NCBI RefSeq assembly: GCF_009389715.1
Contig: NC_052394.1
Location: 22,384,899-22,448,898 of the forward strand
Direction: 5' to 3'
Origin: Phoenix dactylifera
Taxonomy: Eukaryota > Streptophyta > Magnoliopsida > Arecales > Arecaceae
Length of the DNA stretch: 64,000 nt
Of this stretch, positions 27,401 through 39,171 are shown piece after piece (the first letter of the stretch is position 1; the number at the start of each line of letters is the position of its first letter). The notes beneath the pieces were generated by a model. That model did no database searches, was not told where the DNA came from, and saw nothing but the letters and a program-made list of their open reading frames with translations. A program made the position numbers and the translations under genes.

Positions 27401-29282
27401 AGTTATTGGTAGTTGTTCCACCATGTAATATTTAAGCTTCTGACATGAAGTTGCATATCTGAATAAATTTTCCATAAAAATTCCTTTATTGAAAGCAACA
27501 AGATATGTGGTAACCTAGTTTCAAGAGATTATTTGTGATCAGAGTTCTCCTAGTAAGAAAGTGTTGGATGCAATGTCTTATTAGAGCTTTGAGCTATTCA
27601 CAAAGCCTTCTCTAATGTTCAACAGGTTTGGACTGGTTGGTTTGCATATGATTATGAAGATTTGCTTCAGCATCGCGTACATTGACATGATGTACGAGTT
27701 ACTTTAGGTGTCTAAACTAGGTTCTGTAACAGTCCCACTATAAGTAAGAAGGAATAACCAAAAGAAGCTAAGTAGATTAATTGATCGAGGTGATCATAAA
27801 ATGTAGTCATCATCATCATCATCATCATCATGATCAATCCTTTTCTCATCAAACATAGTTCTGGGTTAACCCACAAATGGATCTTTGAGAAGGGCTCTGT
27901 GGAAAGATTAAGCAAAATAACTGGCTGTCCATTTGGAAAATTTAGGTAAGGTCGGGTTCTGCCATTAAAACCCATAGGTCCATTGACACATACAGAGGTT
28001 TACCTTTATCGACTGCATAGTATGCTGATGTAAATATGGAGCATGAAAACCTTAAGCGGAGGAGTGTCATAACTCTGAGAAAACCACAGAATTGGAGCTT
28101 GTATGGAGCAGATGATGATAGCCTTTCATGTGAGCAGTTGTTTTTTCATGTTTGAGGGTATAAATAAACCAAAGAGCCAAACAAAATAATGCCTTTTGTG
28201 TGGCAAGGTGTAAAACAATGATCAGTTGGAAGCACCTGAGCAAATTAGGATCCACAAATGTGATGGTGGGTGTTGATGGCTGGTCTGAGGCATCGACAAT
28301 GGAGGGTGTTGCCATCGATAAATCAAGAAATGTTGGAAGTTATCAATTGATCCAGAGTATTTAATAATTATCTGCATGGTAGAGGAGATCTTGTGGGGAA
28401 GTAAGAAGTTAATTACTGATACTGTGACAGGAATATGGGATAAGCTTTGGCGGATATCTCTGCTACAAAGACAAGGGAATTTGGGGTGTGTACTATGAGT
28501 GGTACGTTGCCTAGTGGCAAATTAACTCTTTGGTGTTGTGGGTAAGCAGAGATTGTGGTTGTGAATATGACTGAGAGGTTGGGGTGAGGAGGGAGTAGAT
28601 ATAGATAAACATAAATTGATGGCCATGAGATGCATGCTACTTAGGGAGCTGAGATGAATTTGGAAATTGATGCACAAAGAATTCCTTTTGAGACAGTTGT
28701 GGTTGAGAATTCCTTTTGAGGCAGTCATGGTTCCTGTAGTGAAAGAAGTTATGAAGGGAAGGTATATGGTGTCTTGAGGACGTAAGGTTTTTCTTGAGGT
28801 TTGTCTCTCTCAGCAAGCATCACTTGCAATCGTTCAAACCGAAGCAGCTTAAATTGGATTTTGGTATTGAAACAATGAAGAATGGGAAGTCGACTCCCAA
28901 AAATTTGGGAAAAAATGCTCCAGACCCTCCATTCTAATCCCAGTGTATCTTTTAATTTGACAGGTTGTAGCTACCATAATTATCAAATTTTGGTTTCATG
29001 ATTACATGGATTGTCATGTCTGTTTTTTCTTATATTTCTGATGCAAGTTGTAGACCATAACCTTTATCATGGTCCTGAAACTGGTGAAAATCTGAACAGG
29101 AGGCAGCTTTTGCACAACTGAAGGTGTGGCAAAGTGCTTCAATTGCTGTCATCTTCTTCTTGAGTCCGTATATTACGATGCAGGCTATGTTGATACTGAT
29201 GGGTGTTGCCCTGTGCATTGCGATGACAGGGTTCCTTTTTCTTACCCTCCATGTTGAAAGATCATTTTCCTCTGGATCTTGA
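21463..29282 (+). CDS. UNC93-like membrane protein, 10 exons, 442 aa
   Basis: Member of the UNC-93 family (major facilitator fold), closest in pattern to plant UNC93-like protein 3. In animals UNC-93 regulates a potassium channel; in plants the family has been tied to ion homeostasis, and the substrate or partner here is not known. Exons: 21463-21657, 21744-21907, 22565-22628, 22715-22828, 23046-23090, 23899-24134, 24235-24325, 26305-26417, 26874-26997, 29100-29282. All are GT-AG and the phases join without a stop. The N-terminus is acidic and cytosol-like. The first membrane span is about residues 39-57 (VHILSFAFLFVFSAYGAAQN). Conserved blocks follow: MVPASLYLGFAASIIWVGQGTY, GVSGVGGAMALYGAADA, VAGRFTSGLSSITFIVSGGA, and FAQLKVWQSASIAVIFFLSP near the end. 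Length fits the family and about 11-12 spans are expected. The short last stretch is Ser-rich. Introns 7 and 9 are each about 2 kb. Confidence 0.94.
24326..26304 (+). other. UNC93-like intron 7, nothing recognised
   Basis: A 1979-bp AT-rich intron with no repeat ends, nested gene or RNA gene that I could support. Confidence 0.5.
26613..26660 (+). repeat. Compound C18-G-A21-(CA)n tract in intron 8
   Basis: C18 at 26613-26630, one G, A21 at 26632-26652, then a short CA repeat. A similar C12/A13/(CA)n arrangement occurs in intron 2 at 22442-22516. Such tracts are mutation-prone and also hard to sequence, so their lengths may be unreliable. Confidence 0.9.
26998..29099 (+). other. UNC93-like intron 9
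   Basis: A 2102-bp intron. A (CAT)n tract lies at about 27808-27831. A duplicated word, GAGAATTCCTTTTGAG(A/G)CAG, occurs at about 28677 and 28707. No mobile element boundaries were found. Confidence 0.5.
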
Positions 29283-31484
29283 TGTGTCATGCTCATATTT
29301 TTCAGCAAAACAGTTGCTATATCATGTTGCCATCCTATTCAGATCATGCTTGTTCGGCTTGATGCGTATGCATCTGTTGAATGTGTGATTTTATTGAATT
29401 TCTTCTTTATGTGCACCATTTTGAAACCAAACATTAATCAGAAGCCATTGCATGGATCTTGCCTTCTTGAAATTGTAAGCTCAAGATCTATAAAATGCGA
29501 CAGCGTTTAGACCTAAGCACCATGGGTCATCAGTTCTGCTGAGCTCCAGAGATACGTGGAACAGGACTTGAGATCATTTATACCCTGGACTGGTTTTGGT
29601 TGGGTTGGTTAGGCTTGCCCTGCTTGATACGTTTTGCTTGGAATTTCATTTTGTGCTGCAGATTGAATTCATATAAATATTTTCCGCCATTGGGTAATAC
29701 AAGGTGGATTCTTTTCCCTGATTCTTTTTTATTTATATATTGCCTAATATGAGAACTGGATGGGTTTTTCACTCTCCCTCACCATCAAGGAAAGAGGAGG
29801 AAGAAAAAGTAATAGGAAGTCCGAAGGCGGCAACCAACTAGGGGTTCGTTTTGCTTTTGTCTTTTTATTTTTTATTTCCAAAAGTCCTAGGGAAAAAATG
29901 AACTTGAAGCATTGTGGAACCCTTTGTTTTTAGAGATTGTTTGTAAAATCCTCTTAGGGCTTTTGGAAAGAATAATTTATTGCTTTCAAAAAAAGAGAGA
30001 ATAAAAGCATGGATATCCACTGATTCGTGCCGAAACCGAAAAGCCCAAGAACAAGTGCGATTCAAAACAAGCGCTTGGTTTTCCAAAGTCGTTAGATGGG
30101 GAAAATTCTTTCATAACCGATGAGCCAGTTCTTATTTTATTTCTTTCAAAAATGGATGCTCTGGAAGAAGGTAGCATGCTTGTGATGCTGGTTTCCATTG
30201 GTCCGATCAAACTGGTTTGATCTATCAGTTCCATGTCACCAAGCTGGTGTTGGGATTTGTTCATACGTTGGTTGCTTCATTACCAATCAGTGCATATTAA
30301 GCGGTGGAATGCCTGCATCGAGCAACGTAGGTAAAGTACATATTAAGAGGTGGACCTCTTCGTGCCGCCGCTGCTGTTCACCGCCCTGGGAGTCCGGGCG
30401 GCGGGAGAGCGGCGAGGAGGCGATCGGGTGATGGAGATTTCTGACCGTTGATTCGTGCTGGTGATGTGACGAGGGCTCCCCGAGAAATTTTTGTATCATT
30501 TGGGCTGGATTTTGGGCTTTGTTCTTGTAGTAGGTGTAATGGCCGTTGGAATGCTGCTGCGTCTAATTTTAGCTTGATATTCCAGCTTCACTGGGAGCCT
30601 TATGCAGGACTTTGTTGGCTCGATTCACAAGTTAAGACCAATGAACAGAACCCCGGGCTAAACAGAGGCCAAGTCTTTACCTAGCCCTAGCCTGGCCATG
30701 CTCTAAAGGGGGTCTACATTCTTTATTCTTTCTCAATCTTGCTGATCGAAATAGCTTATTTGAACTTCCAGCTGCAGGAGGGAGAACTTGTTTATTTATG
30801 ATGTTGGGTGCACAAGATTAGAGGGGAGAACTTAAGCATGTATATTGACCGGATATTTCACGGACCAACTTGCTCATGCAATGAAATCATTTGAGAGCAA
30901 AAGAAAGCAGGTAAATTTTCAAATGTTTCCTTGATGTAAATTCCTCATTTTCCAATTCTTTTTCTGATATAAATGTATCCTTTCTTTCTTTCTTTCTTTT
31001 TTAAGAGGCACAGCAATGCGTCAGCCTATTAATTGCAAGCAGACGCATTTTGCTTTGTAGATTAAGCACCACCCGTCAACATTCTTTTCGTTCTCCCGCG
31101 CTCGGCTCGTCCGAACGTAAACCACGTTTGCTCCTAAACCCGTCATCAGGCGGCCATCAGCTGCATTCTCTCCACCACCCTCCGTCCCGAGGGGCCGACC
31201 CAAGCGAAACCGGTCCCGCTCCCTCTGGCTGAGAAGAAACGCCTGCTTCTTTTCCGCGTCGGCGAGATCCCAGATATAAGCTAACCACCCGTCCATCCAA
31301 CCCTCCGAGAAATGGGGAACCAAGCAGAGGCCGCCCGCTCCACCCTCCGCAGGATTCCCCTCGCCTCCATCCAAAACGAGCCCATCGGATCTCTCCATTC
31401 AGGTTTCTTCCCTTCCCTGTTTCCCTTCCTTTTTCTCTTTTCGTTTCGATTATCGATCGATCGATCGCTCGATCTTGGGCGGAG
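29283..31484. other. UNC93 3' region, intergenic DNA and AGD7 promoter
   Basis: A short GC-rich island at about 30352-30455 reads VDLFVPPLLFTALGVRAAGE and stops soon after. It could be a relic exon but is not assignable. A (CTTT)n tract lies at about 30982-31000. The AGD7 leader probably begins near 31290, after a TATA-like GATATAAG at about 31271. (GATC)n-like repeats at about 31452-31472 lie in the leader. Confidence 0.45.
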
Positions 31485-31953
31485 ATGGCAGCGGCCACGG
31501 CCTTGCGGCGGCTCCGCGAGCTCCAGTCCCAGGCGGGGAGCAAAACGTGCGTGGACTGCGCGCAGAAGAACCCGCAGTGGGCATCCGTCTCCTACGGCGT
31601 CTTCATGTGCCTCGAGTGCTCCGGCAAGCACCGCGGCCTCGGCGTCCATATCAGCTTCGTCCGCTCCGTCACCATGGACTCCTGGTCCGAGATCCAGCTC
31701 AAGAAGATGGAGGCAGGCGGCAACGACCGCCTCAACGCCTTCCTTGCCCAGTACGGTGTCCCCAAGGACACCGACATTGTTGCCAAGTACAACACCAAGG
31801 CCGCCGCCGTCTACCGCGATCGCATCCAGGCCCTCGCCGAGGGCCGCCCCTGGCAGGACCCCCCTGTCGTCAAAGAAACGCTCTCCCTCTCCCCCGCCGG
31901 CGGGGCCGCCGGGGCCAGAAAACCACCGCTGGGGCAGACCGGCGTCTCGGTGA
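31312..31953 (+). other. Overlapping upstream reading frame, start at 31312
   Basis: An ATG 173 bp before the AGD7 start opens a 213-codon frame in another phase that runs over the AGD7 ATG. If the leader includes 31312 this would be an inhibitory overlapping uORF. The start is close to the likely cap site (TATA-like at about 31271) and could be bypassed. Its length inside AGD7 mostly reflects GC-rich sequence lacking stops, so it is not called a protein gene. Confidence 0.3.
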
Positions 31954-34900
31954 ACAATGGGGGCTGGGATAGCTGGGGCAATGACGACTTCCGGTCGTCC
32001 TCCGATATCAGGCGGCACCAATCGGTCGGCGATCTCACGGGTGGCGGCGCTAGAGGAGGGAGAGAGGCTCCGTCGAGGTCTAGGTCCACGGAGAATATGT
32101 ACACGAGGTCGCAGCTGGAGGAGTCGGCGGCGAACAAGGATAGCTTCTTCGCGTGGAAGATTGCGGAGAATAAGGCTCGGCCCGAGGGGATCCCGCCGTC
32201 CCAGGGAGGGAAGTATGTCGGGTTCGGGTCGACCCTACCGCCACGGAGCAATTCCCAGGGGGACATGTTCTCCGTTGTTTCTCAGGTGACAATTTGCATG
32301 CCCCCACCCTCTCCTCCTATTTCCAGCTGCTGTTGCAATTGTTATTAATGCTTCATATTTGCCCTCTAAATTGCTATTTCAATGCACTTATAGGTAGACT
32401 TATTATTATATCATAAATTATTTTGAAAAAGCGTTCTGATGTGTCGCCCTGCGACCAAGAACAATAGTACAAAGCGGTTCTTGGGTATATGCCTACAATC
32501 AAACAGCTACTCTGTAGGCCCCTCAAAATTCAATAGTACTTGATAACCTTGTATCATAGAGATTCAAGTGTGCGGAACAAAAGTTTGTGGTAATTTGATC
32601 AGAAAGTCCGAGAATAGGAATAAACCAATCTTTACTACAACTCAAAATCTTGATTTGCTGATCGTACTCATGAATCATATATCTGATAAAACTTATGAAA
32701 TGCTCGAGGGAGATGGTTAATCAGAGTCAACAAGGAGGATTGATTTTAGATGAGGGGGTCCAGTCTATGTAGCTAGAAGAGATGGTGTGGAAGTTTTGTC
32801 AAAACATCGGCTACACTCTAATCATTCTAAAGTGCATCCTTTTCGAGCATATATTCTGAAGTTTATCCTGTCATTGTAGGATATGTCGCATGAGGAATGA
32901 AGACAAAGTTGGTCATTCTGGAAGTCAAGTATCATGTCACGGGAGTGTAATGAAAATGAAAGCTTCCCAATTAAGTTGCAATCCCCACCCTCATTGACTC
33001 ATTTGGCCCAATGAAGCCAGTGAATCCAATGAATAAGCATATCTCTTGTTCACTTTTTCTCTGATTTCTCCTTTCGTGCATCTAGTTTTGAGGCGAGTAA
33101 ACTCCTGTAATGGCAATGCAGCCTTCTGTGTGATGGTTAATGGAAGTACGGCATTGGATTCTGGAAGCACTAGAACTGTTAGTAAAAGAAATTTTTACAT
33201 GAGCTATGTGTAGAATCAACCCTCTGATTGTCACCCATTCAGAAATCAGCATCATATAGATCTTAGACCTTAGTCCACCCCCGGTGCAAAATGTAATACT
33301 TTGAATAACATGTGAAACAAGCAACTAATAGGGGGGCCATTTTCAACTAGAAAGAGAATACTTGGAATATGTTTGTTGGTGGTCGAGCAATGAGCATAGT
33401 TATTGCAAATTATCCTTTGCCATATATCTTGTTTGCATGTAATGTTAGATGATTTTGCAAGTGCTTTCCAAAAAAACAGAGCTTGTGCAACCAGTGATGC
33501 ACAAAAACTGCATATGCACAAGGTAACTGGTGTTTTGTGATGGTTGGACAGTTTGCCCTTATAGATGCCTTAAGCACAAAAGTGGAACTCATGGAACAAG
33601 TGATGTTGGATCTCTTGTGTTGTTATATTTTGTTGAGATATAAGTAATGTTCAAAAACTAAGATCTTTTGGACATCTAAAAGTATTTCTTGCCATTCGAT
33701 CAAGATAAAATAAATCTGTAGTGGTATTATTTCTTGAAGATCTGGTCTACTCTTCTTACTTATCATTATGGCTTATTTGTGTTGGATCATGGTTCTTTGA
33801 ATGACTATGGTGAAGAAAAGTAAGAAATGGAAAATGTCACATCGGTCTCTAATTTTTCTTTGAAGAAGACTTGGCGGTGGGGTCTTTTATAATCAATTTT
33901 AGGATTGTCGAAAAATGCTAATAGTTGGTTAGCAAGGGTTGTTGGCAACATTTTTGCTTTGGTATGGTTGTCTGTTGGCAGTCCTGTGGTTGCTTAGGTA
34001 TAGTTGTTCTTTTGAAACCAATTCTGTTTCTGGATGTCTCCTTGTCAAATTTTACAGTTGATTCATCCTATGATTCTTTGTGTCTCCAAGACTTCAGTCA
34101 CCTTTCTGAACCATCTGACTCTTTTAGCTGAACCTGGAGCCTATGATAGAGTTGTTTTGTACTCTTAATGTGATTATGTTGCATATCATTTTAGGTTAAC
34201 TTTATCGTTTTATACTAAGATGCTATTATTTTGTTCTTCATTAACATGTGTTCATCTAGGAGAAAAAGTAATGCTACATTTTGTCAGAACTTTTGATTTT
34301 CATTTATGAAGCTTTTCTAGATTCTTCCTTTATAAGCATGGTGTTCTTGAAGCGGTAAATTATGTGATTCTTTATTTTTCTATGGTAATTTTCCCTTATT
34401 GTTTTCTTTAATAGGGTCTTGGTCGACTCTCTGTAGCTGCAGCTTCTGCTGCAGAGTCTGCTGCTAATGTCGTCCAAGCTGGCACAAAGGAGCTGTCTTC
34501 CAAGGTATTTCTTGTTTTGCTAATAAACATTGCCTCATAAATAAACAGTTTTAAATTAGTTAACTTTAATATCCCAGGATTTTAGTTTTATTTTTCCTTG
34601 TTAATGTGCATTATTTGTTGGGCTAATCACATAAAAATGACATACGACACATGTTGAGTCACATGCTACTTCTTTCCACTGTGAAAAGACAAAGGATCTC
34701 AAAGGCTTTGCAGTTTCTACTTTTTGTTATCTATCCAATATGCCACTGTAATGAGCAGATTTAAGTTTGAAAAGTGAGATGATACTAGGAGCTTTATGAT
34801 CCTTCAATCTCTGCATTGTTTTCTATCCAAGGTTCAATTCCTGCTGGTAACATGCCTATCTTATCAAGAAGATAAAGTAGAAAGCATTATGGGAAGATAA

Positions 34901-36005
34901 TCATGCATGGATAACATGCGTATCTATTGTTTCGTTGTAGTTCAAGAAAGCCTTTGTTGCTAAGGATAAATCTAATATTGCATTACATTGGTAAAAGATG
35001 TTCTGCAGTTTGTATGATGATTTCATCAGTGGCTTGAATAGTCAATATTAGCAAGGTTGTTAATGTGGTCCATCTAAGTTTGCATGTTTAAATTTGATCT
35101 GTCACCTACGCCTGGCTATCATCTTGTTATGTGCATTCTGAACTGCACTCATAAATAATATTGCATACTTGCCTTGGGCTAGCAATTTTAAATGTTAGTA
35201 TAATAAAAAAAAATTAAATCAAAGAGAGCTATCTTTAAGTGCACCAAAAAAAGGGAGATATCTTTAAATGGGCTGGAACCTGCAGCTTCCACCTTGACAG
35301 GGCAGTGCTCTGACTGAACTACAATCTCAGTATATCTTTAAATAATTAAAAAATAGTAAACTGCATATGCACCCTTATGTACAGCCCGCATTCCATGTAG
35401 ATGCATCATGCAGCTGCTTGCCTACCCGCATATCATAGCTGCCGTTTCAGGACCAGAATTTGGACAATTTCTGTATACAATTATCAGTCAAATGTTCTAG
35501 CATACCAATATGAAAGCAAGATCCTCTGCTACAGGTGCGAGAGGGGGGCTATGATTATGGGGTAAATGAAACGGTGAACGTTGTTGCGACGAAAACTACT
35601 GAAATTGGACAGAGAACATGGGGAATTATGAAAGAAGTCATGGCAATGGCCACACAGAAGGTTGAGGAATATACTAAAGAAGGTATGAGCTGGAATGGGG
35701 ATGACTGGCAACGAAATGAGAATGAGAGAAACGGCTACTACAAAGAGTTTGGACGGGAGAAATCTTGGCAGGATTGGGAATCTCCTAGAGGTCATTCTTC
35801 AGGCAGAGGCTCCTGGGATGACTGGGATGTAAACGACAACAAGGAAGAGCATGGGAAGGGGGCCCGAAGAGGAGAGGGCTGGGCTGGGTGGGACGATGCG
35901 AAAGATGATGGTTTTGAGAATTTTCACCACAACTCATCAAACAAGGCTAGTGATCAGAATGTAAAAACGACTTCTTCTACATGGACAGATGGTGGCTTTG
36001 CCTAA
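31485..36005 (+). CDS. AGD7: ARF GTPase-activating protein, AGD6/AGD7 type, 453 aa
   Basis: Stimulates GTP hydrolysis by ARF1-class GTPases in COPI traffic at the Golgi. Exons: 31485-32285, 34415-34504 and 35535-36005, all phase 0, giving 453 residues, close to the roughly 456 of Arabidopsis AGD7. The ArfGAP zinc finger is intact: Cys22-x2-Cys25-x16-Cys42-x2-Cys45, followed by the catalytic Arg50 in [10 protein letters not shown] and then [12 protein letters not shown]. Residues 120-265 are low-complexity with [11 protein letters not shown]. The short exon 2 and start of exon 3 (about 268-350) form amphipathic helices rich in Ser, Ala, Gly and Thr, like the curvature-sensing region of ArfGAP1. 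The C-terminus has repeated Trp-Asp motifs (SWQDWES, SWDDWDV, GWAGWDD), possible coat or adaptor contacts. Exon 1 is GC-rich with GC-ending codons while exon 3 is AT-richer. The next gene is convergent. Confidence 0.95.
32286..34414 (+). other. AGD7 intron 1, nothing recognised
   Basis: A 2129-bp intron without identifiable repeat ends or nested genes. Confidence 0.5.
35258..35343 (-). mobile_element. tRNA-Asp-like (plastid type) fragment with 12-bp direct repeats
   Basis: ATATCTTTAAAT occurs at 35258-35269 and 35332-35343 around a 62-bp insert. On the minus strand the insert reads GAGATTGTAGTTCAGT, CAGAGCACTGCCCTGTCAAG (anticodon GTC), GTGGAAGCTGCAGGTTCCAG. From memory this matches plastid trnD-GUC along most of its length and not nuclear tRNA-Asp. 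It lacks part of the D loop and the last bases of the acceptor 3' side, and has changes in the T arm, so it is not a working tRNA gene. It lies in AGD7 intron 2. Confidence 0.65.
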
Positions 36006-39000
36006 TGAAAGGTTCGTTTCGAGTTTCTTTTATGCTGGTATATTATTTATTACAAACAGAAAGAAGAGTCAAGTATACCTCTTTGGCAAACAATTATCTG
36101 GAGATTTTCTGGGGGCTTCTTTTTCGTGTTTGTAACAGAAAATTATTTAATTATGTTCCAGTTTTCCATATATGTATTTTTTGGTAAAGTGAAAATTGTT
36201 TTCATGAAAATGAGTCGATTATACGAGTTAGAAGACTATTACTTTCAAGTGTGTTTGTGGACGACCTCTGGGATGATTGGGAATATGATTTTCTGAGACG
36301 ATCTTTAGGGTGAATCCCCGGTCTCTGACCTCTTGAGATGGAGGGGCAAAAAATCTCCTGGTTTCTCTAGACGCATGGGAACATTCCCCCTAAGGAAAAC
36401 ATATCATCGTCCTCGGACTCCCGAGGCCGTCCATTCATTGCTTCAGCTCTCAGTTACAACTACTGAAATTGCCATGGCCATCGTTGGGCGATGATGCAGG
36501 GCGTTTGAGATGGGAGTTTGTTTGCCTCAGTGGAAAGGCTGGCCTTTATATATACACGCGGGAGCCAAGGTTAGCAGAATGCTTTGAAGAAGAAGGTGGA
36601 AGGAATATAATCTGCATGTGTCATGGGTTGTGGATCCGAATTAGAGTCGGATTCTGTTTGCCTGTCAGCTTCCTAATGATTCGCTGCATAGATGTGATAT
36701 GTAAGAAAAGGAAATGTCTACCTGGAAATCTCTGGAGGTTGGCTTCTTAATGGTGCGAACTTTTTGGGTATAAAGTAGCTCATTTTTTTGAGTAACAGAA
36801 ATTGAGCGCATTCAAGAGTGCATGATGGTACGCATTTGGTGAGTGTCGTACGTCCTTGAACTCCAGGTTCGTGTGCCATCTTAAGCTCGCTTTTATTCAA
36901 TGACACAGCTGACATTTAGATTCCATTTCCTTAACATAGCCATCCACATGTTGCTCTGTTTTTATCCATACAAAGACCCAAGCACCTGCATGTGGAAATT
37001 CTGCTAAGAAAAGCGCACACAGTTATGTAAGCTGTGACACTGCAAGATACTGAACCTGCCCACTGTCGCAATTTTCAGATTCATGAGAGATCGAAGAAAC
37101 CAAAGGAATTACGCCTTGAACACTAGAGTTTTCAGAAGAACCAGATCCAGGCATGTCTTCATTATATGGGAAGGGTTCTTCCATGATGCTGATAGCCTAA
37201 ACCAAGGACCAGGCATCCACCACATCTCTAGTTTCTTCAGTTTTTAACAATTTAGCATACCTACTTCATGAGGGGATTAGAATGAATCTGAAGCAGATTA
37301 TCCTTGCAGGTAATCAGCTTTCTTGTCATTTCTTTGCTTGGTCTCTCTTCCAATACTCAACAGATGTGAGCACCAGCTGGGAACAAGAAAGTGGCGGCAG
37401 CAGCTTCTTGATAACCTGTGATAAAGACCCAAATTTTGCCTCGTGACTTTTCTCCTAGATAGCTTAAACCTGCAATCCCAAAGACTCCACAGGTGTAGAC
37501 GATAGCTTTGCAAGGGTAAATGCAGAAAGGAGATAAGAAACAAAACCAAAAAGAACAAAAAACTTAACATGCATCAACAGGTTGCTTAAAATAAATGCAA
37601 AGCCTTGAATCCTTTCGTAGTAGAGGAAAACCAGTTTCCGTACAAATATTGTCAGGAAGTCGAATAGTTGATAGACGATCAAGGATGACTACAGCTTTCT
37701 AACCATGGACTAGTAGTCGTCTTCCACTTTCTTCAGTATCCACTTCTCCTTGGATGATTTTTCAATCCACAAACGATTTTCAGCCAGTTTATGCTAGTAC
37801 TGTATATAGCAATAACCATCAACATGGCACATAGATGCCGAGGCTGACCAAGCTATTTTTTAACTTCCATAATTTGTATGAAGCAATCGCATACTAGCAA
37901 AGGCTCCATCAACCTTGTCCACTGATGCATAAGCCATCCACTTCCATAATTGTATGAAATATACACATACTAGCAAAGGCTCCATCAACCTTGTCCACTG
38001 ATGCATAAGCCATCCGCATCCATTCATTTACTGAATGATAAGGCCAACACCACTTGCATACATGAATGCATAGCATGGCAACAAAAAATGTGAAAAAAAA
38101 ATACAAACTGATTTATAGAACATAATATATGATTCCACAACCAGGCAAACCAGCTATTCTAGGTTACAATGTAGGGGAGATCATGATAATGTAAAAGCAA
38201 TCCATAGAACAAATTGCACCATGTTGCAACACAAGTTGCTCTCCAACAGCTATATGAAGAAATCTTTACGTGGAAATTCACAAATTTATCAAGCCAGGCT
38301 AATATGGTAACATGGGCAATGTCTCCAGTTAGAGAACAGAGGAAGGCTGCCAGGATGAACAAATGCGGTTGCTATATATTCAGGGAAAAAATCTATGCAC
38401 AAGAACTTTTTTCTTTTCATCATCTTATTGGTAAGGTACTCATTGCCAAAGAACTTGCTGAAAAATATCTTGAAAAAAGTTCATCACATCATTGAAGAAT
38501 CATCATATTTGTGGTAGTGGTGCCTTCCAAATTGAGAAAAGGCAAGAAAGTTTGTGCATATGAGACAAGCATGGTCAAATTGGACCAAAACTAAATGACT
38601 TTTGCCAAATATTGAAGCAGACCAAAACAATACAACCATCAAGGAACATATGAAATCAGGTATAATGCTTATAAAGGAACATTAATCTATATTGACATTT
38701 TCCAGTATTTAAATGGCACAAAATTGCTCCAGAATAAAGACAAAATTACGCCCTTTGACATGTACATTTCAAACTAAAAACCAAAAGAAAACTATAGCTT
38801 TGGTAACAAAAATTGCATGCCACTTACTGGCATTGTATCATCTACTTCAACAAATGCAAGGGGGGTAGTGAGGTGCCGGGGTGGATTCAAGAATGAACTC
38901 ATCCTGCCTTGATGTCCTCTTTCTACTGCTGGCATCCCAAAAACCGCACTTATGAAAAATTAGTGCTGGTCCATTAAAGAGGGATTCAAGAAAGTTCTTG

Positions 39001-39171
39001 GACAATTTTTCTGAGTTATTGCTAGTACAACATAACAGATCTTTATCAGGTAAGAATAAAAGATGAGGCCAGATAACTTGTACAGCACCATGATTATGGC
39101 TCGTCATGAACAATTTCAGTGGCAGATTTCAGATAGCCAGGGCTTTGTACACGAAACTCTATGAAGCCTAA
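36006..39171. other. Intergenic DNA between convergent genes
   Basis: Contains the AGD7 3' UTR at the left and the zinc-finger gene 3' UTR at the right; poly(A) sites were not fixed. A 77-bp tandem duplication lies at 37863-38015. No other gene was seen. Confidence 0.5.
37863..38015. repeat. Tandem duplication, two units of about 77 bp
   Basis: Unit 1 is 37863-37939 and unit 2 is 37940-38015. Both run from ACTTCCATAATT to CATAAGCCATCC and share a 52-bp identical block (from CATACTAGCAAAGG onward). They differ mainly around the GAAGCAATCG / GAAATATACA segment and by one T. Confidence 0.93.

Noticed and set aside
30198..30431. GC-rich frame with VPPLLFTALGVRAAGE-like reading in another phase
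   Set aside because: Looks like part of an exon, but I cannot identify it or find partner exons, so it is noted only as intergenic content.
31281..32307. Several long frames on both strands over AGD7 exon 1
   Set aside because: Shadows of a GC-rich exon; only the 31485 frame has the ArfGAP finger and joins to later exons.
35270..35331. Functional tRNA-Asp gene
   Set aside because: Part of the D loop and the acceptor 3' side are missing and the T arm is altered, so it cannot fold as a normal tRNA.
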